DNA of 64,000 bases from a virus, in the IMG/VR virus record IMGVR_UViG_3300021963_004241, positions 47,182 to 111,181 of that record; one strand, given 5' to 3'. Positions 31,050-38,917 of this stretch are shown piece after piece. Each line of letters starts with the position of its first letter. Position 1 is the first letter of the stretch. The notes under the pieces were generated by a model, which was given only the letters and a program-made list of their open reading frames with translations, had not been told where the DNA came from and made no database searches. A program made the translations under genes and the position numbers.

Positions 31050-32025
31050 AAAAACTATTCTGAAATACACTGACGACAATATGCTATGCATCCTATTTCT
31101 ATGCGTCTAGGCTGTGGCCAATATGTTTTAGAATAGTGTTAAAGCTGAGATTACACTTTAACCAGTAACACCTCGAGCATTATACTGCACCTTGCGAGCA
31201 CAGCTTCTCTCGACATCCACATAAGCCCTTGCGGTACCTATGTCTGCTACCAGCATCGCCGTTTTTAAAGACAGGCAGTAGTCTTGTCGTCATACGCTAT
31301 TCTGTATCATCTATCCCGTTGACCTTGCGAGCCATTCAAGTGCGCTAACACTTTACGAAACTTCCAATACAAACTAGTATCACCTTGCGAGCTTTACTAG
31401 GCTTGATTCACTTGCGTGTCAAGCATTAGATGCTTTTCACGTATGACCGAGGCAGTCTTTGCATTTTTGTGTTGATAGTTGGAATCGAACCAACTGCCGT
31501 CTGTTTAACATACAGATGCTCTACCGAATGAGCTATATCGAACCTACCGTGATGAGCTACCTCTGTTGCTCAATAATCTTTTGGACTACTGAATACAACT
31601 CACCACATACCTTTTGTCTTGCGGACTACTCAGTGATGTTTCACGATCGGTGTCCTGCATCAAAACAGTCCACTAACCATTAACATTGCACACGAGCTCT
31701 TGACTGCAACATCTCGAACCAATGCACTACCCTTTCTCATACCTGTTCGCAAGTTGGTTTTGTTAGGAAGTCAGCACCACCTGTTACTTTTCATACGCCC
31801 AGGTTCCTTACGGCCTGTCGACGCACATTCTTTCCCTAACACTTGCTTCACAGTTACATCCACCGGTCTTATCAGTGAACGCTACCTCGCGGTAGTGAGC
31901 AGGCTTGTTTACGTGAACCATTGCTGGCGCTAGTATGTAGGCATTCTAGCTTTGGCTGTGTCACCACAGTTATTCTTCGTAACGCTGGGCGAACCATACG
32001 CTACAGGACAATAAACTGCCCTAAG
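31050..32025 (-). ncRNA. Candidate large ornate RNA (GOLLD/ROOL-like)
   Basis: Nearly 1 kb without a convincing gene, led by a perfect TTGACA-16-TATAAT promoter at 32031-32058 and ending at tRNA-Tyr. Helices seen: 31054-31066 with 31125-31137 (13 bp, 2 G-U), 31138-31144 with 31156-31162, and 31401-31406 with 31419-31424. The 11-mer ACCTTGCGAGC (plus strand) occurs exactly at 31189, 31322 and 31382. A tRNA-Asn-like element is embedded at 31470-31543. Large phage RNAs of the GOLLD and ROOL classes lie beside tRNA genes, and some GOLLD RNAs contain a tRNA. The class itself is inferred, not matched. Confidence 0.55.
31470..31543 (-). tRNA. tRNA-Asn-like (GTT), degenerate acceptor, no CCA
   Basis: D arm AGCTCATTCGGTAGAGC, anticodon arm TCTGT-ATGTTAA-ACAGA and T arm GTTGG-TTCGATT-CCAAC are good. 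The acceptor pairs GTT(C)GATA with TATCAAC only with a bulged C, and no CCA is encoded, unlike nearly every other tRNA here. It may be a tRNA-like domain of the surrounding RNA. Confidence 0.6.
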
Positions 32026-32030
32026 TCTCT

Positions 32031-32058
32031 ATTATATACAAGTTATTTTACTTGTCAA
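32031..32058 (-). promoter_or_regulatory. Perfect-hexamer sigma70 promoter for the large RNA
   Basis: Minus-strand TTGACA, 16 bases, TATAAT; no coding frame follows for 1 kb, so its product is an RNA. Confidence 0.85.
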
Positions 32059-32306
32059 TACTTTTTGGTTAAACACTCTTCCCTATGGTTTTAGACAGCG
32101 TCAGGGGCTGAATGAAGAGTGTGTATTAAAGTGCTCTATGTACGCTATGCGCCGCCTTGTTCAGAGGTCGATAGAACACTTTAATACGCTACCATTTTAC
32201 GCATCTAGGTTGTCGCCCTAGACTTACCATCCGGTAGGCCGCCCACATTAGTAGCAAGATTTTTATAGTGCCCTGCAGGGTCGCGTTCCCTATCACACTT
32301 CGCGTT
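32059..32306 (-). ncRNA. Second structured non-coding stretch
   Basis: About 250 bases without a gene. ACACTCTT (32073) pairs with AAGAGTGT (32115), and a 14-bp helix with one mismatch joins 32124-32137 to 32173-32186. CTAGG/CCTAG hairpin near 32205. It lies between the 52-residue gene and the large-RNA promoter and is transcribed from the upstream promoter. Confidence 0.4.
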
Positions 32307-32465
32307 CTACGAAAGGTCTTCCTTACGTTCCCGCACTTTGTCTAACGAGTAAAAAAATGTGTTTCTTTTCACTTTAGATTCAATTAATTTCTTAAATTGT
32401 TCTTCAGTTAAAACAAATCCTTCACTGTGCTCAACTTTGTAATCGTCATCTATCTCAAATTCCAT
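32307..32465 (-). CDS. 52-residue acidic/charged small protein
   Basis: A short frame from ATG 32465 (AAAGGA upstream) to TAG 32307. The product MEFEIDDDYKVEHSEGFVLT onward has EEQFKKLIESKVKRNTFFYS and a charged tail. No family recognised. It lies downstream of a terminator, so it needs its own start site or read-through. Confidence 0.6.
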   Translation of the reverse strand: MEFEIDDDYKVEHSEGFVLTEEQFKKLIESKVKRNTFFYSLDKVRERKEDLS

Positions 32466-32487
32466 CTGTTCCTTTCGGCAAACAAAA

Positions 32488-32512
32488 ACCCCAGGGTTTT
32501 TAATCCTGGGGT
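32488..32512 (-). terminator. Rho-independent terminator of the 47-residue gene
   Basis: Minus-strand ACCCCAGG...CCTGGGGT, 8-bp stem, followed by TTTTTG. It lies 26 bases after the stop at 32538. The hairpin is nearly symmetric. Confidence 0.88.
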
Positions 32513-32537
32513 CCTTTTGAAGTTTGTGTAGTTTTGT

Positions 32538-32681
32538 TTACGCTACACGATCCTCCGAGGACCCCGATTCTGGTGTACGATCATTAGATAGACTAATCTC
32601 ACATACAGACCAATATGAGGGCATAAAGCCTCCCAACTGGGCTATCTGTTTCGCTTGTCTATGTAACGATAATTGTTTCAT
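32538..32681 (-). CDS. 47-residue small protein at the head of the tRNA region
   Basis: A frame from ATG 32681 to TAA 32538 with an AAGGAAAG ribosome binding site, a consensus promoter at 32721-32749 and a terminator just after the stop. The product starts MKQLSLHRQAKQIAQLGGFM and ends in Ser/Asp/Glu-rich residues. It forms a complete tiny transcription unit. No function recognised; expression should be early and strong. Confidence 0.68.
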   Translation of the reverse strand: MKQLSLHRQAKQIAQLGGFMPSYWSVCEISLSNDRTPESGSSEDRVA

Positions 32682-32720
32682 TTGCTTTTCTTTCCTTGTG
32701 CTGTTTCCAGCGATGTTCTT

Positions 32721-32749
32721 ACTATAACAACTGTTAAGAAGCTTGTCAA
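32721..32749 (-). promoter_or_regulatory. Sigma70 promoter heading the minus-strand tRNA region
   Basis: Minus-strand TTGACA, 17 bases, TATAGT, 40 bases before the 47-residue gene. Confidence 0.85.
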
Positions 32750-32804
32750 CCTATTTTGGCATTCTTCCTAACCATTGCAAAAATTATAATGTAACTTTAT
32801 TTAG

Positions 32805-32831
32805 TTGTCAATCTAAAAAGTACACTATAAT
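32805..32831 (+). promoter_or_regulatory. Possible sigma70 promoter for the radical SAM module
   Basis: TTGTCA, 15 bases, TATAAT on the plus strand, 63 bases before the first radical SAM gene. Spacing is short, so confidence is moderate. Confidence 0.45.
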
Positions 32832-32881
32832 GTGGTATTTTTACAACATTCTAAATATTGTACACAGTTATTTATGTTCTG

Positions 32882-32887
32882 TAAATA
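32882..32887 (+). promoter_or_regulatory. Late-promoter-like TAAATA box
   Basis: TGTAAATACACTGG directly precedes the ATGATG start of the first radical SAM gene. Confidence 0.5.
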
Positions 32888-32893
32888 CACTGG

Positions 32894-33868
32894 ATGATGA
32901 ATTACGAAAAAATTTCTTGGCAGTCTATAAAATCGTTTGGTCAACAAACAATGTTAGATCGTCCACTGTTCAACATAAGTTGGATACTGGGCAGGTTCTG
33001 CAATTACAAATGTAGCTACTGTTGGCCCTACGCCAGAAGCGATCAACAAGACTACCAATCACTTGATGTGTATAAGAATACAATTGATCAAATTAAAAGT
33101 CAAGCCCGTTCGAACGGATTCACAGAGTTCCATTGGAGCTTCAGCGGCGGCGAGCCAACTGCTTATAAACATCTAAATGACTTAGTCAAGTATTTGGACG
33201 AGAAGGAAAGTTCCTATCAAAGTGTGCATATGACTACTAATCTTAGTCCGGGAAGCAAATGGTGGAACACCTGGTGTAGTAATACTTGTTTATTACAAAG
33301 AAGAAGCATCACAGCCAGCTTTCACGAGGAGTTTGCCAAAGAGCAAGAGTTTGGAGACAAGTGTTTGCAACTAATGTATGAGCGTGTGCATGTAACTATC
33401 AATCAAGTAATGGTGCCTGATCGATTCTATGAGCTGTATGAACGCTGCGATCGATTCCACAGGAAAGGTATCAACGTCACATTGAAACCCCAAAGTGATC
33501 CTACTGCTAGCCGTGTAGTAGAAGGGTACACTGACGAAATGATAAAGATTATGCAAACAGGATTTCCCCAAAGATCTGAAGATGAAAATGTATATCAAAT
33601 CCGTTTAAACAACGGAACAACAGATTATTACTTTGATCAAGCAGAAAGATTTAATGCTTTTGGATTTAATAAATTTAAAAATTGGACCTGCAACAGCGGG
33701 TATCAAAGTCTAGTGATCAGAGGAAATGAAGTAAAACGTGCTTACAGTTGCAAAGAAGAACCCTTAGGAACTTTGGAGGATTTCCAAATTTTTAAAGAAC
33801 CTAAGGTCTGTGTAACAGAAACTTGTGTAAGTTCAGCAGACAGTAAAATACCAAAAAGAATACAATGA
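32894..33868 (+). CDS. Radical SAM protein 1
   Basis: A 324-residue radical SAM enzyme. The [4Fe-4S] motif CNYKCSYC (C36, C40, C43) is followed by SGGEP near residue 93. The C-terminus has further cysteines (WTCNSGYQSL, YSCKEEPLG and KVCVTETCVSS) that could bind an auxiliary cluster in a SPASM-like way. A second in-frame ATG (MNYE) is equally good as the start. It heads a plus-strand operon and overlaps the next gene by 4 bases. It is closely similar in layout to radical SAM 6 (43962-44936) and 8 (46010-46906). Substrate unknown. Confidence 0.93.
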   Translation: MMNYEKISWQSIKSFGQQTMLDRPLFNISWILGRFCNYKCSYCWPYARSDQQDYQSLDVYKNTIDQIKSQARSNGFTEFHWSFSGGEPTAYKHLNDLVKYLDEKESSYQSVHMTTNLSPGSKWWNTWCSNTCLLQRRSITASFHEEFAKEQEFGDKCLQLMYERVHVTINQVMVPDRFYELYERCDRFHRKGINVTLKPQSDPTASRVVEGYTDEMIKIMQTGFPQRSEDENVYQIRLNNGTTDYYFDQAERFNAFGFNKFKNWTCNSGYQSLVIRGNEVKRAYSCKEEPLGTLEDFQIFKEPKVCVTETCVSSADSKIPKRIQ

Positions 33869-34542
33869 TTTGGAATCAATACTTTAAATTAGATGAGCAG
33901 GGCAATCGCTGTATGGCCCAGCAGACCTATGAACCGTTAGTTAGCGAGGATGGCAAAACTTTTTGTAAAAACTACGATCAGGATAACGAATACCAAAAAT
34001 TAACAGGATACCCGAGACCTTTGTATACTAGAGAAGTAGTTGATTGGTTTTTTAATAACGAAATCAAATGGTTAGAATTTTTTAAAAATAAACCATATGC
34101 TCCAGAAGTTGTTGACATAGATTTAAAAAATAAAAAGATCTACATCAAATGGTATAACGAAACCTGTAATCAAATTATGTATGGTGGGAAGTTTTGGCCT
34201 AAAGATATTTGGAAACAACAGATAAAAGACATAATTAAAGATCAATACCGAGATGGTGTATACAAACTCACGATGTATCCGCACTGCCATTACATCGATG
34301 ATCAAAATAACATGAGGGCGATTGATTGGTACGGATGTGTTCCTGTATCAGACCCTTTTGTAGAAGCTGTTTACATGGACGGAATCATACACGAGACAGC
34401 TAAATTTAGATTAGACGAAACAGGAGATCAGATCGACCATAGATACAATCTTGAAATCATGTTCAAGAATAGTTTAAGATCTCACGTCCTCTGGGGAGAA
34501 GAAAACATGAGTTTCATTTATAAGGATCTCTTCAATGCCTAA
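33865..34542 (+). CDS. Kinase-fold-like protein A
   Basis: A 225-residue paralogue of the protein at 38195-38890. Both have an early SEDGKTFCKNY / SKDRKTFCQWY block, then PEVVDIDLKNKKIYIKW, and later a Y..(T/S)(M/L)(Y/H)P....(I/V)..... AIDW or SINY stretch that resembles the HxxxxN...D catalytic region of aminoglycoside/choline-kinase-like folds. The catalytic residues are not cleanly preserved, so this could be a pseudo-kinase or another fold. It overlaps radical SAM 1 and the next hydroxylase-like gene by 4-8 bases. Confidence 0.5.
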   Translation: MIWNQYFKLDEQGNRCMAQQTYEPLVSEDGKTFCKNYDQDNEYQKLTGYPRPLYTREVVDWFFNNEIKWLEFFKNKPYAPEVVDIDLKNKKIYIKWYNETCNQIMYGGKFWPKDIWKQQIKDIIKDQYRDGVYKLTMYPHCHYIDDQNNMRAIDWYGCVPVSDPFVEAVYMDGIIHETAKFRLDETGDQIDHRYNLEIMFKNSLRSHVLWGEENMSFIYKDLFNA

Positions 34543-35110
34543 GTATGTAGGTTCCACTGAAAATTTAATAGACTGGGGAAGCATTGTAAAAATATGCAAG
34601 TCCAGGAATGATGGTGACTTTAATTCTGTAACCACAGTAGTTGATAGATCTGAATCTAGCTGGCAGGAGGATCAGGATCTGTTAGGGTCTTATAGAGAAG
34701 TTATAAAAATTTGGACCGATGCTGGATATGCCTTAGAAAAAATACAGTGGTACGATTACTATCCAGGAACTCATTTTGATATAGAGGTACAAAATAAATT
34801 TGCAGATCTAGTCAATGCAGATCCAAGAAGGGTATTTGTTAGCGAACTATGGCCAGGCCGATGTGTTCCATACCACTGGGATGTAGAAGACAAAGAGAAA
34901 GAATGGTTAGCCGAAGGCGATCTAGTTCGTTACGTTTGCTTTATGGAGAAGCCTCAATTTGGTCATGTGTTGATAATTGAAAATGATATTTTTTATAATA
35001 CCAAACAACACGATGTATGGGAATGGGACAACTATAGGAATTGGCATGCTGGAACTAATTGTGGTTCAGAGCCCTATTACCTATTTCATTTTTTAGGAAA
35101 ACCTAGATGA
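34535..35110 (+). CDS. 2OG/Fe(II) oxygenase-like protein (Asp/Asn-hydroxylase type) A
   Basis: A 191-residue jelly-roll-like protein. VPYHWDVEDK supplies an HxD metal pair near residue 112 and NWHAGTNCG the distal His near residue 170. FGHVLIIENDIFYNTKQHD is the core strand pair. It is a tandem paralogue of the next gene (YVGS/YIGN start, HWDV, FGHV, WHAG.NCG). Such enzymes hydroxylate amino acid side chains or small molecules using 2-oxoglutarate. The 2OG-binding Arg is not certain. Confidence 0.68.
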   Translation: MPKYVGSTENLIDWGSIVKICKSRNDGDFNSVTTVVDRSESSWQEDQDLLGSYREVIKIWTDAGYALEKIQWYDYYPGTHFDIEVQNKFADLVNADPRRVFVSELWPGRCVPYHWDVEDKEKEWLAEGDLVRYVCFMEKPQFGHVLIIENDIFYNTKQHDVWEWDNYRNWHAGTNCGSEPYYLFHFLGKPR

Positions 35111-35652
35111 TAGAATACATAGGAAACTGTTCTCAGATAATAGATTGGGATGAAATAATAAAACAGTGTGCATCGACTGCTCCGGAATACATAGGACCTA
35201 GTCATAAGAAAAGTGATGACATTCCTGGTCTTAAAGAAGTCTCGGACTTATGGGACCATGCCGGATACAAAAATCTAAATGAAGGCGGCACCGTTGGATG
35301 GAGTATGTATCTTCCAGGTAAGCAATTTGATTCTTCAGTGATTGATAAGTTTTGTGGATTTTACAATATTGAAACTTATCGCACTGCCTGGATCAGTAGG
35401 ATAGATGTTGGACACTTTGCTCCTATACATTGGGATGTAAACGATCAGGAAGAACAATTATCTAAGTTACCTCCTATGGTCCGATATCATTGTCATATAT
35501 CAAAACCAAAGTTCGGACACGTTTTTATAGTAGAAGATCAATGCTTCTATAACAAAGCGCAAGGCGATACATTTAAATGGGCAGATAGGAGATACTGGCA
35601 CGCCGGATCTAACTGCGGACTAGAACCTAAATATATTTTGAATTTGTGGTGA
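35107..35652 (+). CDS. 2OG/Fe(II) oxygenase-like protein B
   Basis: A 181-residue tandem paralogue of the preceding protein, with FAPIHWDVND (HxD), FGHVFIVEDQCFYNKAQGD, and YWHAGSNCG (distal His). It overlaps the upstream gene by 4 bases. The two probably arose by local duplication and may act on related positions of one substrate or as a heterodimer (inference). Confidence 0.68.
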   Translation: MIEYIGNCSQIIDWDEIIKQCASTAPEYIGPSHKKSDDIPGLKEVSDLWDHAGYKNLNEGGTVGWSMYLPGKQFDSSVIDKFCGFYNIETYRTAWISRIDVGHFAPIHWDVNDQEEQLSKLPPMVRYHCHISKPKFGHVFIVEDQCFYNKAQGDTFKWADRRYWHAGSNCGLEPKYILNLW

Positions 35653-35655
35653 TGT

Positions 35656-36111
35656 ATGTTTAAAGTTTGTATTACAGGTACAACTAGAGGACTTGGTAAA
35701 TTTTTAAAAGAATATTTTACCAAGAAGGGATATTTTGTTATTGGATTAAATCGAGGTGATGATATCGTTACTTCGGCAGTAGGTTGTAATTTGTTTATTA
35801 ATAATGCTTACGGCGGAAAATTGCAAATAGATCTTTTTAATGAATTACACTCTAGAATTAAAAATATAGTAGTAATGGGTAGCGTAGCCGCAGACTATCC
35901 CGATCCTAGTATGCCTGAATATAGTCAGAATAAAAAAGAATTAAAACAACGTGTATTAGAAGTAGCGAATACAAGTGACAGAAATATATTGTTATTAGAA
36001 CTAACAGGTGCAAGTTATAATGATCCAGAAACAATAGGTAAAGTTATTGATTTTTGGCTTGCTAATCCAACAGTAACTTGTGTATCGTTTATTCACGGAG
36101 AAAAGAATTGA
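35656..36111 (+). CDS. Short Rossmann-fold SDR-like protein A
   Basis: A 151-residue short-chain-dehydrogenase-like protein: ITGTTRGLGK (TGxxxGxG nucleotide loop) at residues 6-15, CNLFINNAYGG (the NNAG-type strand) near residue 48 and VVMGSVAADYP (catalytic Ser region) with YSQNKKEL (YxxxK) near residue 94. It is much shorter than a usual 250-residue SDR, so substrate loops are missing. It is a paralogue of the next gene. Confidence 0.75.
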   Translation: MFKVCITGTTRGLGKFLKEYFTKKGYFVIGLNRGDDIVTSAVGCNLFINNAYGGKLQIDLFNELHSRIKNIVVMGSVAADYPDPSMPEYSQNKKELKQRVLEVANTSDRNILLLELTGASYNDPETIGKVIDFWLANPTVTCVSFIHGEKN

Positions 36112-36704
36112 GTAAGAGGATAGTTATAACTGGTCACACCAGCGGCATTGGCAAATCTATATATGATGCTCTCAAGCAAGATAGCTGTAGAGAAATTGTA
36201 GGGTTGTCTCGCAGTAATGGATACGACATTGATAAAGATTTTGATCGAGTGGTCGAAGAAGCGTCTGGTTGTGAGTTGTTTATTAACAATGCCTACAGGG
36301 ACGGACAGCAGTTAAAGTTGCTACAAGCACTAAAGAATAAAGTTGATTCTATGGTAGTTATGGGCAGTGTCAGTAGATTTTATCCAGAAATTATACCTAC
36401 GCAATATGTGAAAGACAAGCAAGAGTTAGCAGAAGAATGTAGATTGATAAGTTTAGATCCAAACGGAATACCTATACTGCATTTAGATCTTAGTTTTATC
36501 GAAGGCACAACAGTTGACAATGATCCTGCTGCGTTTGTTAGTGATTATACCACTAGCCACGACGATATAATAGAGTCGATTGTGTTCTGGACTAGACATC
36601 CCGTTGTAAGACAAATGGAATTTAGATGGAAGCTGACTCCTTATCTAAGGGAGCAGCTATACAGGATTAATCCAAATTTAGATCCATCTAGGATAACGAT
36701 TTAA
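36108..36704 (+). CDS. Short SDR-like protein B, TTG start
   Basis: The start is assigned to TTG 36108, which overlaps the upstream TGA (TTGA) and has GGAG 7 bases before it; the product is 198 residues. ITGHTSGIGKS, CELFINNAYRDG and VVMGSVSRFYP with YVKDKQEL (YxxxK) match SDR blocks and the upstream paralogue. The C-terminal third is extra (SDYTTSHDDIIESIVFW). The stop overlaps the convergent GNAT-like gene by about 26 bases. Confidence 0.75.
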   Translation: MSKRIVITGHTSGIGKSIYDALKQDSCREIVGLSRSNGYDIDKDFDRVVEEASGCELFINNAYRDGQQLKLLQALKNKVDSMVVMGSVSRFYPEIIPTQYVKDKQELAEECRLISLDPNGIPILHLDLSFIEGTTVDNDPAAFVSDYTTSHDDIIESIVFWTRHPVVRQMEFRWKLTPYLREQLYRINPNLDPSRITI

Positions 36705-37232
36705 ATTTTCATAGAACTTATCAACTTTTATTTTCCAAACAGTTTGATCAGTTCCTCTATAAAATACATCTTTAACTTTTTCAACGATTCCTAGTTTTTC
36801 AAGAGTAGGGAAGTAAGTTCTGTGTACAAATCTTTGGCTAGCAACAATACTTTCATTAGAGGTTGCATAGATATTATCTCCAGCCCACTCAATGCAAGCA
36901 GGTAGGAAGAATTGATCGGTGATGTTTTGATGTTGACCTATTGCCACTCGAGCAGTCATCATTCCACCGTTTGATCTAGCACCTGTTAGTACACAGCATC
37001 TCGCCAACACTCTGTAACTACCCGTACCCATTACATCATCAAAAGTGTGAGAGACTACACTACCCACTGCTTGATCATTTTCGTAGAGTATCCAAGCTTT
37101 CCAATCTCTCTCGTTTTTAAAACAGTCTATCATTCTTTGTTGATTACTGTTATTGTAAAAACCTTTTTGGTCAGCTTTATTATAAAAGTCAGTTAGATCT
37201 AGATCAGAGGTCCATTCTAATAACTTGTACAT
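36678..37232 (-). CDS. Acetyltransferase-like (GNAT-type) protein
   Basis: I start it at ATG 37232 (MYKLLEWTSDLDLTDFYNKA), 9 bases after AAGGAAG; an ATG at 37241 is an alternative. The product is 184 residues. The order N-terminal helices, WILYENDQAVGSVVSHTFDD, then CVLTGARSNGGMMTARV suggests a GNAT acyltransferase, although the acetyl-CoA loop is not canonical. It overlaps the upstream radical SAM gene by 29 bases. Confidence 0.55.
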   Translation of the reverse strand: MYKLLEWTSDLDLTDFYNKADQKGFYNNSNQQRMIDCFKNERDWKAWILYENDQAVGSVVSHTFDDVMGTGSYRVLARCCVLTGARSNGGMMTARVAIGQHQNITDQFFLPACIEWAGDNIYATSNESIVASQRFVHRTYFPTLEKLGIVEKVKDVFYRGTDQTVWKIKVDKFYENLNRYPRWI

Positions 37233-38193
37233 TGGTAACATCTTCCTTGGATCTATTAAAATATTTGGTTCCGCACATATCACATTCTGCAATGGCACAA
37301 AATTTACTTAAATGAAATTTCATCACATCGCCGTCTGTGCAGTTTTCTAAATCTAGATAATTGTAATCGAGATACTTTTTCCAGTCCGGATCATCTAGAC
37401 TATTATGAAATTCTAACAATCTTTTTAGTGTGCCAAGTGCAGCACATTTATATATTTTCTTGTCTATTAGAAAACTGCACATAGGACTACTACATCCTTG
37501 CTTATACGAAAGATGTGGTAGTCCTGTTTGAAATGGTTTAGGTTTACCATCTTTCATATAATGATTCTTTTTAAATTCTCCTTGCGGTCTAAAGTGTACA
37601 AATATTTCGTTGTCGTGATAGTAAAGATCGTTGGGTTGTTCTCCCTGGCTGTAATCTTTATTAATATCAATCCACTTAGCAAAGAACGGATCGTTTCTAG
37701 GATTGTCTAATTTCATAAAGTCGTACAAGAATTTGTTAGCATCACCGGGTTTCAGACCTAACTGATTTACTAATTCGTCAACGCTGTTTGATATTTTCTC
37801 TGACATCGATGCATCAAATGATGAAAAATGATTGCACACAAATAGACTGCATTTATGTTTTCTTAGTAATTCAGAAACTTCATTTATTCTTTTAGACAAT
37901 AATGTTCCGTTTGTAGAGAACTGTATTGGAGTATCCGGATCAAGAGACCTTATGTATGAAAGGATAGCATCTATTTTATCAAGGTAATACAAGGGTTCGC
38001 CACCAATCATGCTGTAAAGTTCGATTTCAAACTTTTCTCTTGCTAATCGAATCCCCTCGAATATAGTTTCAAGGTCAGGATCGTTAGTTGTATCTCTGAT
38101 AGTATCACTACGAGTGTCACATTGGTTGCAAAACAAATTACATCTTGCACCGTAGTAGATGTCTAACATTTTTAAATATGGTTTGAATATCAT
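37204..38193 (-). CDS. Radical SAM protein 2
   Basis: A 329-residue radical SAM enzyme with CNLFCNQC (C18, C22, C25) and MIGGEPLYYL near residue 62. The second half has QGCSSPMCSF, YKCAALGT and the terminal CAIAECDMCG, a cysteine set compatible with a SPASM-type auxiliary cluster domain. It follows the kinase-fold-like gene by one base on the minus strand. Unlike its neighbours it has CNQCDT after the core motif. Substrate unknown, but SPASM-type enzymes usually modify peptides or proteins. Confidence 0.93.
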   Translation of the reverse strand: MIFKPYLKMLDIYYGARCNLFCNQCDTRSDTIRDTTNDPDLETIFEGIRLAREKFEIELYSMIGGEPLYYLDKIDAILSYIRSLDPDTPIQFSTNGTLLSKRINEVSELLRKHKCSLFVCNHFSSFDASMSEKISNSVDELVNQLGLKPGDANKFLYDFMKLDNPRNDPFFAKWIDINKDYSQGEQPNDLYYHDNEIFVHFRPQGEFKKNHYMKDGKPKPFQTGLPHLSYKQGCSSPMCSFLIDKKIYKCAALGTLKRLLEFHNSLDDPDWKKYLDYNYLDLENCTDGDVMKFHLSKFCAIAECDMCGTKYFNRSKEDVTNVQVIRMDL

Positions 38194-38194
38194 T

Positions 38195-38890
38195 TTATTT
38201 GTATATGTTTTTGGCTTGTTCCATTAAATCGTCTGGAAAATTATTTTTAAAACTATCAAATGCCAGCATCTGTAAATCAATAAACGGAACAGGGCTATCG
38301 ACTGACAGTCCTAGTTTATCTATTTTTAAATAGAGATCCTTTTGTCTATCTTCACTGATGTGGCTCAACACACTGTTAATCGTGATCGGAGCTTCGTGAT
38401 CTTTGTAACAAAAGAAATAATTGATGCTTTTTAATTTTCCATTAATTACAAAGTAACTACTAGGGTGTAGACTATACTTATAGATTCCTAATTGTCTATG
38501 TGCTCTAAATATGTCAAGCATCTGTTCTTTCCAATCAGGAAGAACGCTGTCATAATTTTGTTCTACAGTCCCTGCCTGTTGCCAAAAATCATAACCGTCG
38601 ATTTCTAGATAGATTTTTCTTTTGTCTAGATCTATATTAAGTATCTTTGGTACCAAGTCCGGAAACGAATTACGCATCTGTGTAATATAATTTACTTCAC
38701 GCAACCATTTTTCTTCCATTAAAGAAGAATCTACGACTTGATTTTGTCCTCGATGATATTCAGTATCGTTATGATACCATTGGCAAAATGTTTTACGGTC
38801 TTTGCTTATAAGGCTTGTGTAGATTAAATTATTTCGGCAAAGGCCTTTGCCAGGAACATCATTGTAGTAATATTCGTAATCCGTATTCAT
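38195..38890 (-). CDS. Kinase-fold-like protein B
   Basis: A 231-residue paralogue of the protein at 33865-34542. Blocks are SLISKDRKTFCQWYHND, VPKILNIDLDKRKIYLEIDG and GIYKYSLHPSSYFVINGKLK followed by SINYFF. The last resembles a kinase-like catalytic strand-loop-strand but without a clear HxD. Both copies sit beside a radical SAM gene, suggesting a shared partner role. It begins with a TAAGTA box 6 bases before the ATG. Confidence 0.5.
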   Translation of the reverse strand: MNTDYEYYYNDVPGKGLCRNNLIYTSLISKDRKTFCQWYHNDTEYHRGQNQVVDSSLMEEKWLREVNYITQMRNSFPDLVPKILNIDLDKRKIYLEIDGYDFWQQAGTVEQNYDSVLPDWKEQMLDIFRAHRQLGIYKYSLHPSSYFVINGKLKSINYFFCYKDHEAPITINSVLSHISEDRQKDLYLKIDKLGLSVDSPVPFIDLQMLAFDSFKNNFPDDLMEQAKNIYK

Positions 38891-38895
38891 GCAAA

Positions 38896-38901
38896 TACTT
38901 A
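38896..38901 (-). promoter_or_regulatory. Late-promoter-like TAAGTA box (minus)
   Basis: Minus-strand GATAAGTATTTGC directly precedes the ATG at 38890; variant of the TAAATA box. Confidence 0.4.
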
Positions 38902-38906
38902 TCAGC

Positions 38907-38912
38907 TAAGTA
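38907..38912 (+). promoter_or_regulatory. Late-promoter-like TAAGTA box (plus)
   Basis: GCTAAGTATTGCT precedes the ATG at 38918; divergent with the box at 38896. Confidence 0.4.
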
Positions 38913-38917
38913 TTGCT

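Noticed and set aside
30600-31110. Plus-strand frames up to 154 codons
   Set aside because: They are antisense to four tRNA genes; sequence constraint comes from the tRNAs.
31189-31392. CRISPR-like repeat (ACCTTGCGAGC three times)
   Set aside because: The repeat is only 11 bases, spacing is 133 and 60 bases, and no cas gene is near. It fits a repeated RNA motif better.
31459-31933. Plus-strand frames in the large RNA region
   Set aside because: No ribosome sites and no family pattern; the promoter reads the other strand.
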